Of a stretch of 64,000 bases of DNA, positions 26,945 through 37,793 are shown piece by piece. Position numbers and translations under genes: made by a program. Origin of the DNA: Verticillium longisporum (taxonomy: Eukaryota; Ascomycota; Sordariomycetes; Glomerellales; Plectosphaerellaceae); assembly GCA_019188255.1 (NCBI GenBank), contig JAETXT010000003.1, positions 2,480,001 through 2,544,000 of the forward strand, given 5' to 3'. The notes under the pieces are model-generated. The model saw only the letters and a list, made by a program, of their open reading frames with translations, was not told the origin of the DNA and did not search any database. Positions within the stretch are counted from its first letter, which is position 1; each line of letters begins with the position of its first letter.

Positions 26945-28461
26945 ATGAGACCGGCAGCTTTGGCTGTGCGGAGCTGTCAAAGCTTCCCCTCCCCTCGATT
27001 TCGTTTCCCAGCAGCTCTAGATCGGGGCTTCCGCTCCTCATTCTGGCCCTTGTCAAGTCACACAATGAGCAGACCAGCGACAAAGTACCTCGATGGGAGC
27101 GGGACGTCTGGCTCGGATTCAGACGTTCTTTTCCATGACATTGACGGTGCTGAACCTTTTTACAGATATGGTCCCGGAGGCTACCACCCCGTGGCCATCG
27201 GTGATAATTTAGGGGGTCCATATCATGTGCTCAACAAGCTCGGCCACGGCAGCTATTCTACTGTCTGGCTCGCTCGAGACGACACTCTCCAGCGACTAGT
27301 AGCTGTAAAGGTTTGCACGGCGGAAGCGAGCCCGTGTGAATCAGAAACTATGCTACTCTTGAAGAAGCTGAGCAAGGCTGACAGCGACAACGACGGGGAG
27401 GCCATGGGGCGAGGCATGATACCCACGCTTCTCGACGTGTTTTGCGTCAACGGCCCTAACGGCACCCATGCATGCCTAGTCACTGACGTTGCACGATGCA
27501 GCGTAATCGAGGCAAAGCGCAGGGGGTCCTACGCGCCTCTAATGCTGCCCGTCGCACGTGCGATCGCTGCTCAACTGATTCTCGCTGTTGCATACCTGCA
27601 CGGCAAGGGCTTTGTCCACGGTGGTGAGTGCTGGCATATATTCGCAATGCCGCTGCTCGACTGACTGGGCCGGAATCAGACCTTCACCTCGGCAACGTTC
27701 TGTTCAGACTGCCGCAGGAATTCCAGCTCTGGTCTGATGAGGAGCACTTGTCGCGCTGTGGAGAGCCCGAACTCGAGCCGGTACAGACATTTGACGACAA
27801 GCCCATCCCGCCGGGGGTCCCCTCCGTCGCCACTTTGCCCATCTGGTTCCCGATGGAGAGAATCAACAAGTTGCCGCTGGCGGATGCCCACATTGTTCTC
27901 GCTGATTTCGGCGAGCTGTACCGTCCGTCGCAAGAGTCGAGGTTCGAGTGTTGCACGCCGGTCCACTCTCGCCCACCAGAGAACAGATTCGAGCCAGGGA
28001 AACCAAAGTCGTTCTCTAGCGACATCTGGACCCTCGCGTGTACCGTTTGGGCCACTCTTGCCCAGCGGTCGCTGTTCGAGGGTTTCTGGGGGACCGAAGC
28101 CACCGTGACGTGGATGCAGGTTCAAGCGCTCGGAAAGCTGCCCGATGAGTGGTGGGAGAAATGGGACGCGCGCTCCGAGGACTTTACCGAAGATGGCGAG
28201 CCTCTCCGAGCCGATGATGGCCCTGTCTATACACTCGACCATCAATTTGAGGATGCGGTGCAGGAAGGGCGCAGAAGATACAAAATGGAGACTATGGGTT
28301 CGGCCGAGAAGGAAGCCCTGTTTGCCATGCTGCAGTCCATGCTGGCGTACAAGCCGGAGCAGCGTTGTAGCATTGAGCAAGTTCTTCGCTCGGAGTGGAT
28401 GACCAGGTTCGCGATGCCGGAGTACAAGGGGATGCGTACACGGGACGCTATGAGGACCTGA
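26945..28461 (+). CDS. SRPK-like serine/threonine protein kinase
   Basis: CMGC-type kinase of the fungal SRPK-like group, about 486 residues. Landmarks: YGPGGYHPVAIGDNL preceding lobe I, glycine loop LGHGSYSTVWLA, catalytic Lys in VAVKVC, a catalytic loop VHGDLHLGNVLF (HGD in place of HRD), LADFGE for DFG, a PENRF peptide and SSDIWTLACTVW. The lobes are separated by an SRPK-style spacer carrying PIPPGVP and PIWFPMERIN. Two exons: 26945-27623 and 27680-28461; the 56-nt intron (GTGAGT...GAATCAG) splits the catalytic Asp codon. The N-terminal 40 residues are basic and lack acidic residues, so they could be a presequence or untranslated. The in-frame ATG at 27065 (MSRPATKYLDG) is the alternative start. 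Target proteins unknown. Confidence 0.9.
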
Positions 28462-29090
28462 GGCCGATGGAAAGGGAGTTGGCCTTTAGTGAGGGTTATC
28501 GTGACTGGTGTGCTTATATTTCATATAGATGGACAATATGTGCCTCGTCCGAATTGATGCACGTACAGTCTGGTTCATAACTCTTCTGGTTGTGTTGTCG
28601 TGCCGTGCAGCGAAGCGTTTGTTCTCAAGGACGGCGCAAACAGGAACACACCTCATCATGTGATGCACAGTCATGCGATACCAGAGCTTCTTGTAGGTTT
28701 ATTCCTCCGTACTCGGCAAAGAAAGAGCATGCAGGAACTACTAACGCGCAGTTCTGTAAGCAGGTAATAAATCATCAAGCACAAATCGAAAGAGCTGCAC
28801 CACTACTCCTGTTCCCCAGAAACTCGGCCATCGGCCGCAAACAAGACCAAAGTGATTGGCAATCAATCCCAACTCAACGTGAACACCCGCGTCCCCTGCC
28901 ATATTTCCCAAACCATAGTGGCGCCATAGCGTGAAAAGCTGTGCTGATTTCCTTAACCCGTTCCAAAATTATTTCTCCGGCCTATCTTTGGGCGCACCTT
29001 TTGTGCTTCTTGGAAGATTGAGTGAGCCCAGTCGCGCAGGCCTGGCGACGTACAACTGCTAAACGTGAGGTATCCCTCCTAGGAGGACTC
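28462..29090. other. Convergent intergenic region
   Basis: 629 bp between the kinase and the minus-strand membrane protein gene. I see no coding or RNA signal. Confidence 0.6.
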
Positions 29091-29547
29091 CTAGTGGTGT
29101 CGAGAAGTCATTTCTGTATCGGCCTCGAGATGGGCTGTGATCAATGTCAGACCATGACCAGACTTAACAGGACCCAGCTACCGACGTACCTTTGAACAGG
29201 CGCGTGGTGATTGTTCGTGGCAGGTAAGAGGCAAGCTTCATCCTGATGGGCTTGGGACGCTGAGGCAGATTCTCACCCGAGGAAGCATCGTTTCTGAAGG
29301 GATCATCGGCATCGCCCTTGTGTTCAGCCGCTTCGCCAGCGTGATGGGCAGACTCGACATCGTTTGCTTCTTGAGCTCGGCGCTGCTCTTTCTTGATGGA
29401 ATGCATACGCCGCACAAAGATGATGGCGATAAAAAGAACGACAGCAGTGACGGCCCCGACAATGACGCCAATTTCAGTCGTCTTGAGACCGCCATGGGGA
29501 GGGGGAGGAGCCTCAGAGGGGCGCGAATCTCCGGCGAAGAAGGACAT
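29091..29547 (-). CDS. Small single-pass membrane protein, unknown function
   Basis: I do not recognise a named family. A short N-terminal segment (MSFFAGDSRPSEAPPPP) is followed by one transmembrane helix (about residues 25-45, GVIVGAVTAVVLFIAIIFV). A basic stop-transfer (RRMHSIKKEQRR) and a polar tail rich in Asp, Glu and Ala come next. The layout resembles small fungal membrane proteins with an extracellular N-terminus. The preferred model splices a 55-nt intron (29135-29189, GTACGT...CTGACATTGATCACAG), giving 133 residues ending at 29091. Without splicing the frame ends at 29164. Both models share the first 119 residues. Confidence 0.6.
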
Positions 29548-30161
29548 GATGCAGAACGTTCGGTGTTGTCCAGTGAAGGCAGGCGGTCCAATGCGCCCGC
29601 AAACAAAGTCTGGAGACCGGGTTATCTGACGAGGAGACCGTAACCGGCAAGCCTAGGTTGTGTATGTTGAGGTGATGGGGCAGCGACTGCGGCTCATCCC
29701 TAATGCTGAGAGTGGTGGACTGCGCTCTCTCCTGCTTGTGTAGATGGAAAGGGTGAGTGTTGGGATTTTAATCTCGACCAGAGCTGTTTTGCTGGTGACT
29801 GCCGGGTTGACAGAAGATCGAGTGGCGTGGAAAATGGAAGGTGCAGAGGTTTGAATGGGGGAGAGTGCGAAGGAAGGAGTGGCATCAAAAATGGGAAACT
29901 ACTTCTGCTCGGCGAAAGGACCTGACTTAAAAATGCCAAAAGGCAAGATAGCAGGGCGCTGGATCACTTGAATACCAGTGGTTTGCTTGGACGTGAGCTA
30001 GAAGCCGTGATCCTGATAAGCGAAATACTCAGATACGTACCAAGAGTATGGCAAGGCCAACGCACCTGGGGTTCCCTTTGCCCCTTCTCGCCGCAACTGA
30101 CTTTGACTGACTGGAAAGTATCAGACAACGATGGCCCCTTCTAATTTTTGCAAAGCCGACC
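29548..30161. other. Intergenic, leader of the small membrane protein gene
   Basis: About 600 bp with no coding-like frame. Confidence 0.5.
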
Positions 30162-31442
30162 TCAAGCAGCGAGAAGATGTGCCCAGCAGATAGACCAAGT
30201 ATGTGTCGTCAGTGTCGGCTTTGTCGGTGAATTGGGACAAAATACGCTTCTTGCTGCCGACTTGTCTGATATACCATTCGAGCACAGCAACCGATCGATC
30301 TCCTTTGTGGCTTGACTGAGGTTCTCGAGTCTTGCGAGGCGCCCTGCTTCCCCCGTGAGAGGTAATTCAACTTTGGGCATCAGGCCAAGTATTTGACCGA
30401 TCGAGACTACAGAGAATCTTTGAGTAGACAAGCTCACTGGTGTTGCACCAAAGATAGCCGAGCCACACGATTTGCTGGACGCATTCGGCTTCAGGCATAC
30501 GTGCTCCCAGAGCAACGGTTCACAGCCAACAGCCTGTCAGCCAGTCTGATCGGTACTTCCCAGAAGACTTGTTCGTCTCTCTATGACCCGTGCCCGGAAC
30601 ACTTCCATTTCTTTGGTAAATTGCACGATGCTCGGCCTCGGTGGTGACACGACGAGCGCAGGCTGCAATGCGGCAGCCATATCGAGGCACCTGTCCCGAG
30701 ACTGGTGGTGCAACGTTGCCTAAGGGAGCTGGTGGAACTAACGGTTGGCTGATCTTTTGCAGGATCTGGTCGTTCTCCATCTGCAAAATCGGAGCCACGT
30801 CACACATAATTGAATGTTGTTAAGCTGGGGGAAAGTGGCATCCCAGACCCAAAGACCGATTGCGGCGGGCCATCATTCGAGTCGCGACATCGCAAGGCGA
30901 GTTGACTGTCTCGGGTTGAGTGCTATAGAAACGGTCAATTCGGAGGGAACATAAAGTGCATGTGGAAATCGTTCGCTTGGCACCCGCGAGGGAAGCAGCA
31001 ACAAGTGCTCCAAACTGACTTGACAGCACCAAAGCGTTCGGTGTGAGTGTGACGCTGGGACGAATAACTGTCCGACACAACGCTCAATTGCTGATATCGA
31101 GGTACAGAATTTCATGACAAACACGGCAAAATCGAGACATACCAACCAGCGAGACTGCGCTTGGGATACTGGTGAAGAAGTGCCCCCTGCTTCTCCGGTT
31201 GCCGATGTTACAAGGGGGTAACGTCGAGTCTGCAGAACGATCACCGGTGCCATGGCGAAACACACTTGGGACAGAGATGACGTGTCTCGGTGATCTGAAG
31301 TGGCCTTGCAGAGTGGCTTGTAGTCATTTGGATTGACAATCCGACTCAGTCCAAGGTTGGTGAGTGTCTCTTCGTTGACGAACATGGGGAAAGCACATCG
31401 AAATTTAAACATCTCGTCGAGGCTATAGAAATCCAATGGCAT
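30162..31442 (-). other. Unresolved coding-like fragments, minus strand
   Basis: Successive minus-strand frames look protein-like but do not join into a convincing model. They are an ATG at 31442 with about 100 good codons (MPLDFYSLDEMF, NEETLTNLGLSRIVNPND), a piece ending near 30820, a Pro-rich piece at 30520-30807 (MENDQILQKISQPLVPP, YGCRIAACARR) and a final piece 30162-30390 (EIDRLLCSNGISDKSAARS). Candidate GT and AG sites exist, but several combinations are possible. It could be a multi-intron gene, a frameshifted gene or a relic. No family recognised. Confidence 0.3.
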
Positions 31443-31633
31443 AAATCTATTACCGCTGGAATCCAGGTTCTACTGCTGTTTCCGTGTGTTATTCCACAGC
31501 TAACAGGTCTGTAAGGAGCCTTGTTTGACGGAAGCTGGAAAAAATGTAAGTGAACCTTCGCTACGGAGCTCAGCCCAAAATGAGTTAGCCAACATAAACA
31601 ATGTGGAGCGTTCCGATCTTTCAACAACCAATA

Positions 31634-31705
31634 TCCGAACTGGTGTAATGGCTAACATTTGACGCTCTCACCGTCAGGCTCAGGGTTCGATTCCCTGGTT
31701 CGGAA
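31634..31705 (+). tRNA. tRNA-Glu(CTC)
   Basis: The 72-nt cloverleaf has acceptor TCCGAAC paired with GTTCGGA and discriminator A. The D arm contains TGGTGTAATGG (A box). The anticodon stem GACG/CGTC carries loop CTCTCAC, giving anticodon CTC. The T arm contains GGTTCGATTCC (B box). It is followed at 31707 by a TTCTTTT terminator. No intron. Confidence 0.96.
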
Positions 31706-32504
31706 ATTCTTTTGCCAGCGACGGATACTTTACAGTACCTTTTGCACCAGCACAGAAGCTCTCGAACTCATTAAGGGTGTGAAGCCTTAGAACGCTCCGC
31801 GATCTGAGATTTATTGAGAACATTTTTCAGTGAAACAGGTCTCAAGAACAAGTGCGCAGGTACGTCGGGACGACCCTATGACTTTGACACCCGGCCTGTA
31901 CCCGGGCCCTGACTCGGCGATCGGAACTATCGGGCTTGTCATTTTTGAGTGCGGCCTTGGCCGTCTAGTAAACTTTCTTGGCGATAAGCTCGCGGTCGGA
32001 CAATGGGGAGCCCCATTATCGTACGTGGAGACGTTGGGACGGTGCTGTACGTGGAGTGGGTAGGGGGAACGAGTGATAGATGAACTTGACAGAGGGCGAC
32101 TCGTGCTTCGGTTTGCTGCGCCTCGATGTCGGCGTCCATGCGTTTTATGCTTGCTTCACTGTACAGAACGCTAACCATATCTTCCGACGACACAGGTTCC
32201 GAGCCGGGCGGGTCTTCTCCAAGGAGCAGCTAGACGCGGCAGTGCGATATTTGTAACGAAGCTTAGCCGATGTCGCGCTCCTCTTATGAGCAGGGATGCA
32301 TGCGTAAAAGGCAAGGGTGCGAATCATCACGACCGTGTTGCTGGTGAAGTATCATGTTCATTCTTTTGAGTCTGTCTTGTTCGCCAAGCCATAGCTAGAG
32401 GGTATCCTAATCTCCTTCCGTTTCCTGATCAGACCATGATCTGATCGTCATTACTCGTCTTCGTTCGAAGTTCCGTTCGTCGCGCCGCAAGACGCCGTTC
32501 AGTT
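31706..32504. other. Intergenic, tRNA-Glu to dehydrogenase 3' end
   Basis: About 800 bp. Only short overlapping frames without motifs, and no further RNA gene seen. Confidence 0.55.
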
Positions 32505-33599
32505 TCACAGAAAGGGCTCCAGTATCTCCATCGTTCTCGTCCAGACACGCTCCTGCGCAGAGTCCCTGAGCTTCTCAAACACGGGCTTTTTGAACTTGGC
32601 ATCGCATCTGTGGTCGAGCAGGTAGAGGCCTCCCCCGGCGACCGCTCGTGCTCTCCGCATGGACGCCCTCAACCTTGGGCCCCCGGCCGCCAAAGTCTCC
32701 ACTCGTTGCGAGGTACAGGTGCCGCTGTCCGGTCTCGTCGAGGCTGTAGCCCATGATCCAGTAGATGGGCTTCAGCAGCGCCGTCAGGGGCAGCGGCGCC
32801 CAGAGGCTGGGGCCGTTCCAGTGGCGGTAGGCGTTGCCTGTGTCGACGGCGCCGGGCCAGTCGTGGGTGAAAGACAGGCTAGCGTTGGCAGGGTCGGCGG
32901 CGAGGCGGTCGAGTGCCAGGTTCGTCAGGGAGCCGACCTGCGTCTGCGAGCGGATGCCGCCCCAGGCGCCGGGCTTTTCGAGGGTCATGTCGTCCACGTT
33001 GAGGGATGGGTGGAGGAGGTTGCCGGAGAGGACGGTGACGACGCGCGGGCTCGCGGCTGCGCGGAGGCTGGGCAGAAGGTGGAGCGTCATGAGGATGCGG
33101 CCAAAGTACTGCAGGGCCATGGTGACCTCGAGACCCTCGCTTGTGTCTGGAAGAGAGGAGGGGGGCTTGTTAGCTGACGGGGGGGGGGACGGGGACAACT
33201 CCTGGTCGAAGGAGACAGGCAGGCAGGTGTCATCATACCGATGCGCCCCCCGAGCGGGGCATAGCCGGCGGAGAGGAACAGCAGGTCAACAGTTGGTTCA
33301 CGCGACTTGATGTCGAGGCTGATGCGTTTCACCTCGGCGAGAAGCGAGACGTCGCCGGGCACGTAGATGAGGTCGGCCTTGGGGTTGCTGGCACGCAGTT
33401 CATCGAGAAAGGGCTTCATGGCTGACTCGGTCGATGCTCGACCAACTATGTACGCTCTCATGGGAGAGCCAATGTTGACCAGAGACTGCAACGTGGCTTT
33501 CCCAATGCCAGAGGTACCACCGACAAAGACGGCGGTCCGGGGCACCGTCTCGTCATTGAGCTGGGCATTGCAGGCTCGGATCTGTTTGATGGCGACCAT
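32505..33599 (-). CDS. Short-chain dehydrogenase/reductase family protein (one frame break)
   Basis: Rossmann-fold oxidoreductase-like protein of about 333 residues. The N-terminal nucleotide site is clear (TAVFVGGTSGIGKATLQSL), followed by the expected DVSLL and LLFLSAGYAP strands, a Ser in VVTVLSGNLL, and a P-G-A-V substrate-side segment. The canonical Tyr-x-x-x-Lys is not present at the expected position, as in a group of fungal SDRs near secondary-metabolism genes, so activity is uncertain. A 92-nt intron lies at 33147-33238 (GTATGA...CTTCCAG). The frame breaks at the C-run 32632-32636. Removing one base joins the two parts into a whole-codon product ending KPVFEKLRDSAQERVWTRTM then stop at 32505; unbroken reading gives a false end at 32575. 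Confidence 0.85.
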
Positions 33600-36423
33600 G
33601 TCTGCGCAAAGTGTGAATGATCTGCAACAGCGGCTGGATAACCTTGGGAAAGGCCGGGAACGACTTCTTGACCCTCACTATTTAAATTATCAAGAGGGTG
33701 GCATCTTGGTATTTCTTTCCACAGAATCCTTCGAGGCATTGTTGACGAGGCGCTGTTGCCTGCCTGCCACCCACCTCATTTCGTCACAGTACAACCCACC
33801 TACCTAGGTACCTAGGCACCTACCTACACCGAGGACGTAACGGGCAGAACACGGTGAGTCACCGAAGCACCGACACGCCAATGCGCGAACTAGCAGGCCT
33901 TCGGTACCGAAGATGCTGGGGTGGGTACCTAGGTAGGTAAGGCACCTAAGGTAGGCAGGAGAAAGGGAGGGGGAGGTAAGGTGAGGAAGCGAGGAAGCGA
34001 GGAAAGAGAGAGGTAAGGTAAGGAAGGCAGGGGCAAGGGCGGCCGGGTCAGTGGGGGAGGAGGGGTGGTTGTTTCGTCGCCATCTTGGCGGGACAGCACA
34101 GGCAACAGACCATCACTTATGCATGACCCCAACACCCAACACCCAACAGCAACACCACCACTCTATCTGGCTAACGCGACCATCGCTTGCCATCACAGGC
34201 TCCCGCATACACCGCCAGCCGCATGCCGTGCATCTGAACTTCACTGCAGCATGTCTTTCTCTATTGATGACATGTTTTGTCTCAATGAAAACCGCATCGT
34301 ATCGTGCGTGAGTCAACAATAGGCCAGGCGGCCCTCCTCAAGATTGACTCAATACGACTGGGCGCTGGCCCAGACGCGCCACAGCCCGAAGGGGTCGTGG
34401 TTATCATGCGGCACATCGTCCATGCCATCACGGAATGGCATCTTGGCTCTCCAGTCAACACTCAAGACCGAGACGGACGATCAAGACTGTCGTTCCTCGA
34501 CCCAATCAACGCCATGGAGATGCTGCTCCGTCGTCGCATGCATTCGACAGCACAGACTGATACCGTCTTGAAGCTTGGATGGGATCGGAGGCCGGCGCTC
34601 GACAGGGGTCGGCTTCGGATGGTGGCCAGCCAGTCATCGAGCTGCTGATTCCCACCAGCAGAAGATCCTCCCTGTTTCATAGGGGTCCATCTCTGACTCT
34701 GAGTCTGCAGAAATCACCTGTTTTTTCCTTCTTACCCATGGGTTTGCCCCCTTGTCGGCCCCCCCGTCCAAGCGTCTCGACCTCTTCCACCTTACCGTAC
34801 CTACTGCTCCCACTCGAGACGACAGCCAGCCAGCCCATTCTGCTGCGCCAGGCCTCCTTTTGATCCGTGCTCCTTGCCGTAGGCCGGCTTGGGCAACTCT
34901 CGCGGTTTGCTCGCCTCAAAGCAGCCAGCCCCGTGTGCCTGCCTGCCTGGCTTTCAAGCCTTCGTGCCTTCAGCACTCGTTTCACCTCGTCGGAACTCCA
35001 GTTAGAGCTTTCAGCCATCACGTCCTGGGCGAGCTACCTCCAGGGGGACAGAGAGGGCCTGGGCCCATGCCCGGCAATTCCTTCTCTTCTCTGTAGGGCA
35101 GCCCCGCCCAGGCTCCCCAACGGACGGGAACGGGGCCACCTTAGAAAGCTTTTGGGTTTTTGGGGGCCTTTTCCCCCCGGACGCTAAAGCCTTCCTAAGT
35201 GCCTGGACAAGCCAACCTTGGCCTGGCCACCATCTGCATCGCAACCACGAGGGATCATCGACGCCTTTTTTCTTGGACATTCTTGGCTGCTTCTGACCGG
35301 CTTGGTATGGCAGAGCCGCATGTCTTATTTTGCTCGATCGAACTTTCTGATGGTGGTCGATATTGTTTCCCATCATCAAGGATCGCCGTGGCGGCCGCCT
35401 CACCAGAGTCTTCCTCTGAGAAACCCTCTGGACGGCTGTTACAGACCTTGGCGTTTGTGCCCCTTGACCCCCTTCACGCCATAGCTGGAGTGTCAGGCCT
35501 CAGCGCGTCGCAGAACAGACCTGCCGTCGCAACTTGAGTCGCCCGCTGGCCTATACCGGCAGTCTGGTTCATGCCGGGGGTCTTGCTCAGATGGTGTTGC
35601 CTTGAGAGTCCTGACCTGGAGAGGACCGTCCGAAGAAAAAATGGCCTTATTCCCCACGCAGTCTATCTCTCATCCTTAGTCGCCCCGGTTTCAGTACTTT
35701 ATGGCAGTCTTGGCGGTTTCCTCTCGGGCTACCACATCCCAGGTAGACCCTCTTCGACATCCCGCAGGCGCATCCACCCCGGACGACACCTAGAACGTCC
35801 TTGACGACGTTCTTGCACCACCGCTCCCTCACGTAGCGCCGTACGCCAACCTTTTGCTTGTGTCCTCTCGTTCCGCTCTTGGGCGCCCTCCTGGCTGCTG
35901 CTTCGAAACACTGCACTTACCTGCTGGGCAGAGTGCCCTTGTAAGTGGGCCTGACTTGGGCCACCGGGGTTATCATGATTCTTTTCACAATGTTTAGAAG
36001 GCCGGCGGGATCTACTGCTCGGTAGCTCATCATGCAGCCATCATTTCTATTGTTAGATTTTTGAAAGTCGATCATAGAGGATCGCGGGCCACGAGCGGTC
36101 TGCGGACCATAGTCGTGGTATATAACCATGTATGCAACCGCCGAGGCATGGTGATGATCTTGCTCCCCATCCCGCTCAACATCCTCTGTCCGCACCTTTT
36201 CCGTCTCTTCAGACACTCGTCTGTCTATTCTTTTCTGTCTCTATTCTTTCGAACACTTTTTGTATCTCACTCTTTCACCAGGGCCGGTCTCTGTTCCACT
36301 CGAAAACCTTCTTTTCCCAAGTCCAATCCCAAGTCCAACCTTGATAACCAAACCCTTAACTTCTTTACCCGGGCTCCCACAGCTTTCTTCTTCTTTTTCT
36401 TCTTCTTTTCCTTCTTCTTCAAC
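33600..36423. promoter_or_regulatory. Long intergenic region upstream of the carbonic anhydrase gene
   Basis: About 2.8 kb between divergent genes. It contains clustered TACCTAGG-type elements at 33797-33827 and 33926-33957, followed by a purine-rich GAGGAAGCGAGG-like tract to about 34030. A strongly CT-rich leader, including CTT runs, lies immediately before the carbonic anhydrase ATG (about 36385-36421). No frame with coding character was recognised. Confidence 0.5.
33797..33957. repeat. Two clustered TACCTAGG palindromic elements
   Basis: 33797-33827 and 33926-33957 carry nested TACCTAGGTA, CCTAGG and GGTAGGTA units about 100 bp apart. They are followed by GGTAAGG/GAGGAAGC short repeats to about 34030. 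Confidence 0.7.
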
Positions 36424-37793
36424 ATGGTTCACTACGTCTTCTCGGGCCTCGTGATGGCCGCGTCTGTGACGCAAGTGCTGGGCTCTTGCGCCTATGGCAC
36501 CCACTTGATGCCTCGCGCCGAGGAGGGCGTGACGGTCAACACCTTTGGCTACACCGGCGATATCGTAAGTACACCCATGCTCTCTCGTCCCATACCGTTT
36601 CACAATGGATCACTTGCTCACACGTGTGAACAGGGTCCCCTCAACTGGGTCAACCTGGATAACGCCAACGCACTCTGCGCCACTGGCACCCAGCAGTCAC
36701 CTATCGACATGACCACAGGCACCTTCGAGCTCATCCCTGGCAGCTCTATCAACCTCCAGATCCCCAACATTGCCAACGGCACCCTCTTCGAGAACCTTGG
36801 CACCACCGTCGAGGTCGTCGCTGAAGGCGGCACGATGGAGGTCGGCGGCGTTGCCTACACCATGCAACAATTTCACTTCCATCTCCCCAGCGAGCACCTC
36901 GATGATGGCACCAGCCAGGCTATGGAGATGCACATGGTCTTCCAGAGCGCCGACAACCAGATCGCCGTCATTGGTACCTACATTGGAATCGACAACAACG
37001 CTGCCGGGGCCGCTCCCGCCGCACCCGCCGCACCGGTCGTGCCCGAGGCTGCCGCCCCTGCCGAGCCCGCCGCCCCTGTTGCCCATGCTCCGGCCGTCCC
37101 CGCCGCTCATGCTCCCGCCGCTCCCGCCCAAGCTGCTCCCGTCGTCCATGCCCCCGCGGCTCCTGTTGCCCACGCCCCCGCGGCTCCTGTTGCCCACGCC
37201 CCCGCGGCTCCTGTTGCCCACGCCCCCGCGGCTCCTGCAATTCCTGCCGTCCCCATTGCTCAGGACCCTGCCGCCGTCGCGCATGCCCCCATGGCCCGAC
37301 GTGGTCTCGACAAGGTGCTCAGGCGCGAGGCCGCCCGCAGCAAACATGCTAAGCGTGCCAATGCTGTGGCTTCGCCTCTTCTCGAGACTGTCCTGGCTTC
37401 TGTTGGTCAAATTGCCACCCCTGGTACCGTCACTCCTCTTGGCGCCATCGACATGGCCGAGGTTGTTTCTCTCCTCACAGCCGGTGACTTGCAGGCGTAA
37501 GTTGTCTTCTCTCTATTCCGCTTATGCACAGACACTGACACAGACACAGCTACTCCGGCTCTCTTACCACCCCTCCCTGCAGCGAGGGTGTGCAGTGGCT
37601 CGTCTCGACCCAGAAGCTCAGCATCCAGCCCCAGACCTTTATTGCCGCCCGCGATGTTATCAAGTTCAACTCTCGCTTTCCTCAGAACACGCCTGGCGCG
37701 GAGAACATCCTCCAGGTCGGCCGCCAGGGCGCTGGTGCTGGTGTCGTGGCCCCCGAGGCCCCCGCTAACATCACTGCCGCTGTTATCCACTAA
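36424..37793 (+). CDS. Secreted alpha-type carbonic anhydrase with an Ala/Pro/His-rich insert
   Basis: Zinc enzyme interconverting CO2 and bicarbonate, predicted extracellular. Exons: 36424-36564, 36634-37496, 37550-37793 (introns 69 and 53 nt), 415 residues. A signal peptide (residues 1-20) precedes the fold: GPLNWVNLD, QQSPIDM, zinc ligands in QFHFHLPSEH and in MEMHMVF, and YSGSLTTPPCSEGVQWLV near the end. Uniquely, about 110 residues of low complexity interrupt the domain between IGTYIGIDNN and SPLLETVLASVGQ. The insert has repeated APVAHAPA octads encoded by a 24-bp tandem repeat (37141-37236), then a basic stretch with Arg-Arg and Lys-Arg pairs (MARRGLDKVLRREAARSKHAKR) that look like Kex2 sites. 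The family fold is sure; the role of the insert is unknown. Confidence 0.93.
37141..37236 (+). repeat. 24-bp coding tandem repeat in the carbonic anhydrase
   Basis: One diverged unit (37141-37164) and three identical units of GTTGCCCACGCCCCCGCGGC plus TCCT, in frame, encoding Val-Ala-His-Ala-Pro-Ala-Ala-Pro. Identity between units suggests recent expansion. Confidence 0.9.

Noticed and set aside
36061..36423. N-terminal extension of the carbonic anhydrase frame
   Set aside because: The frame is open upstream, but the CT-rich sequence is a leader and the signal peptide begins at 36424.
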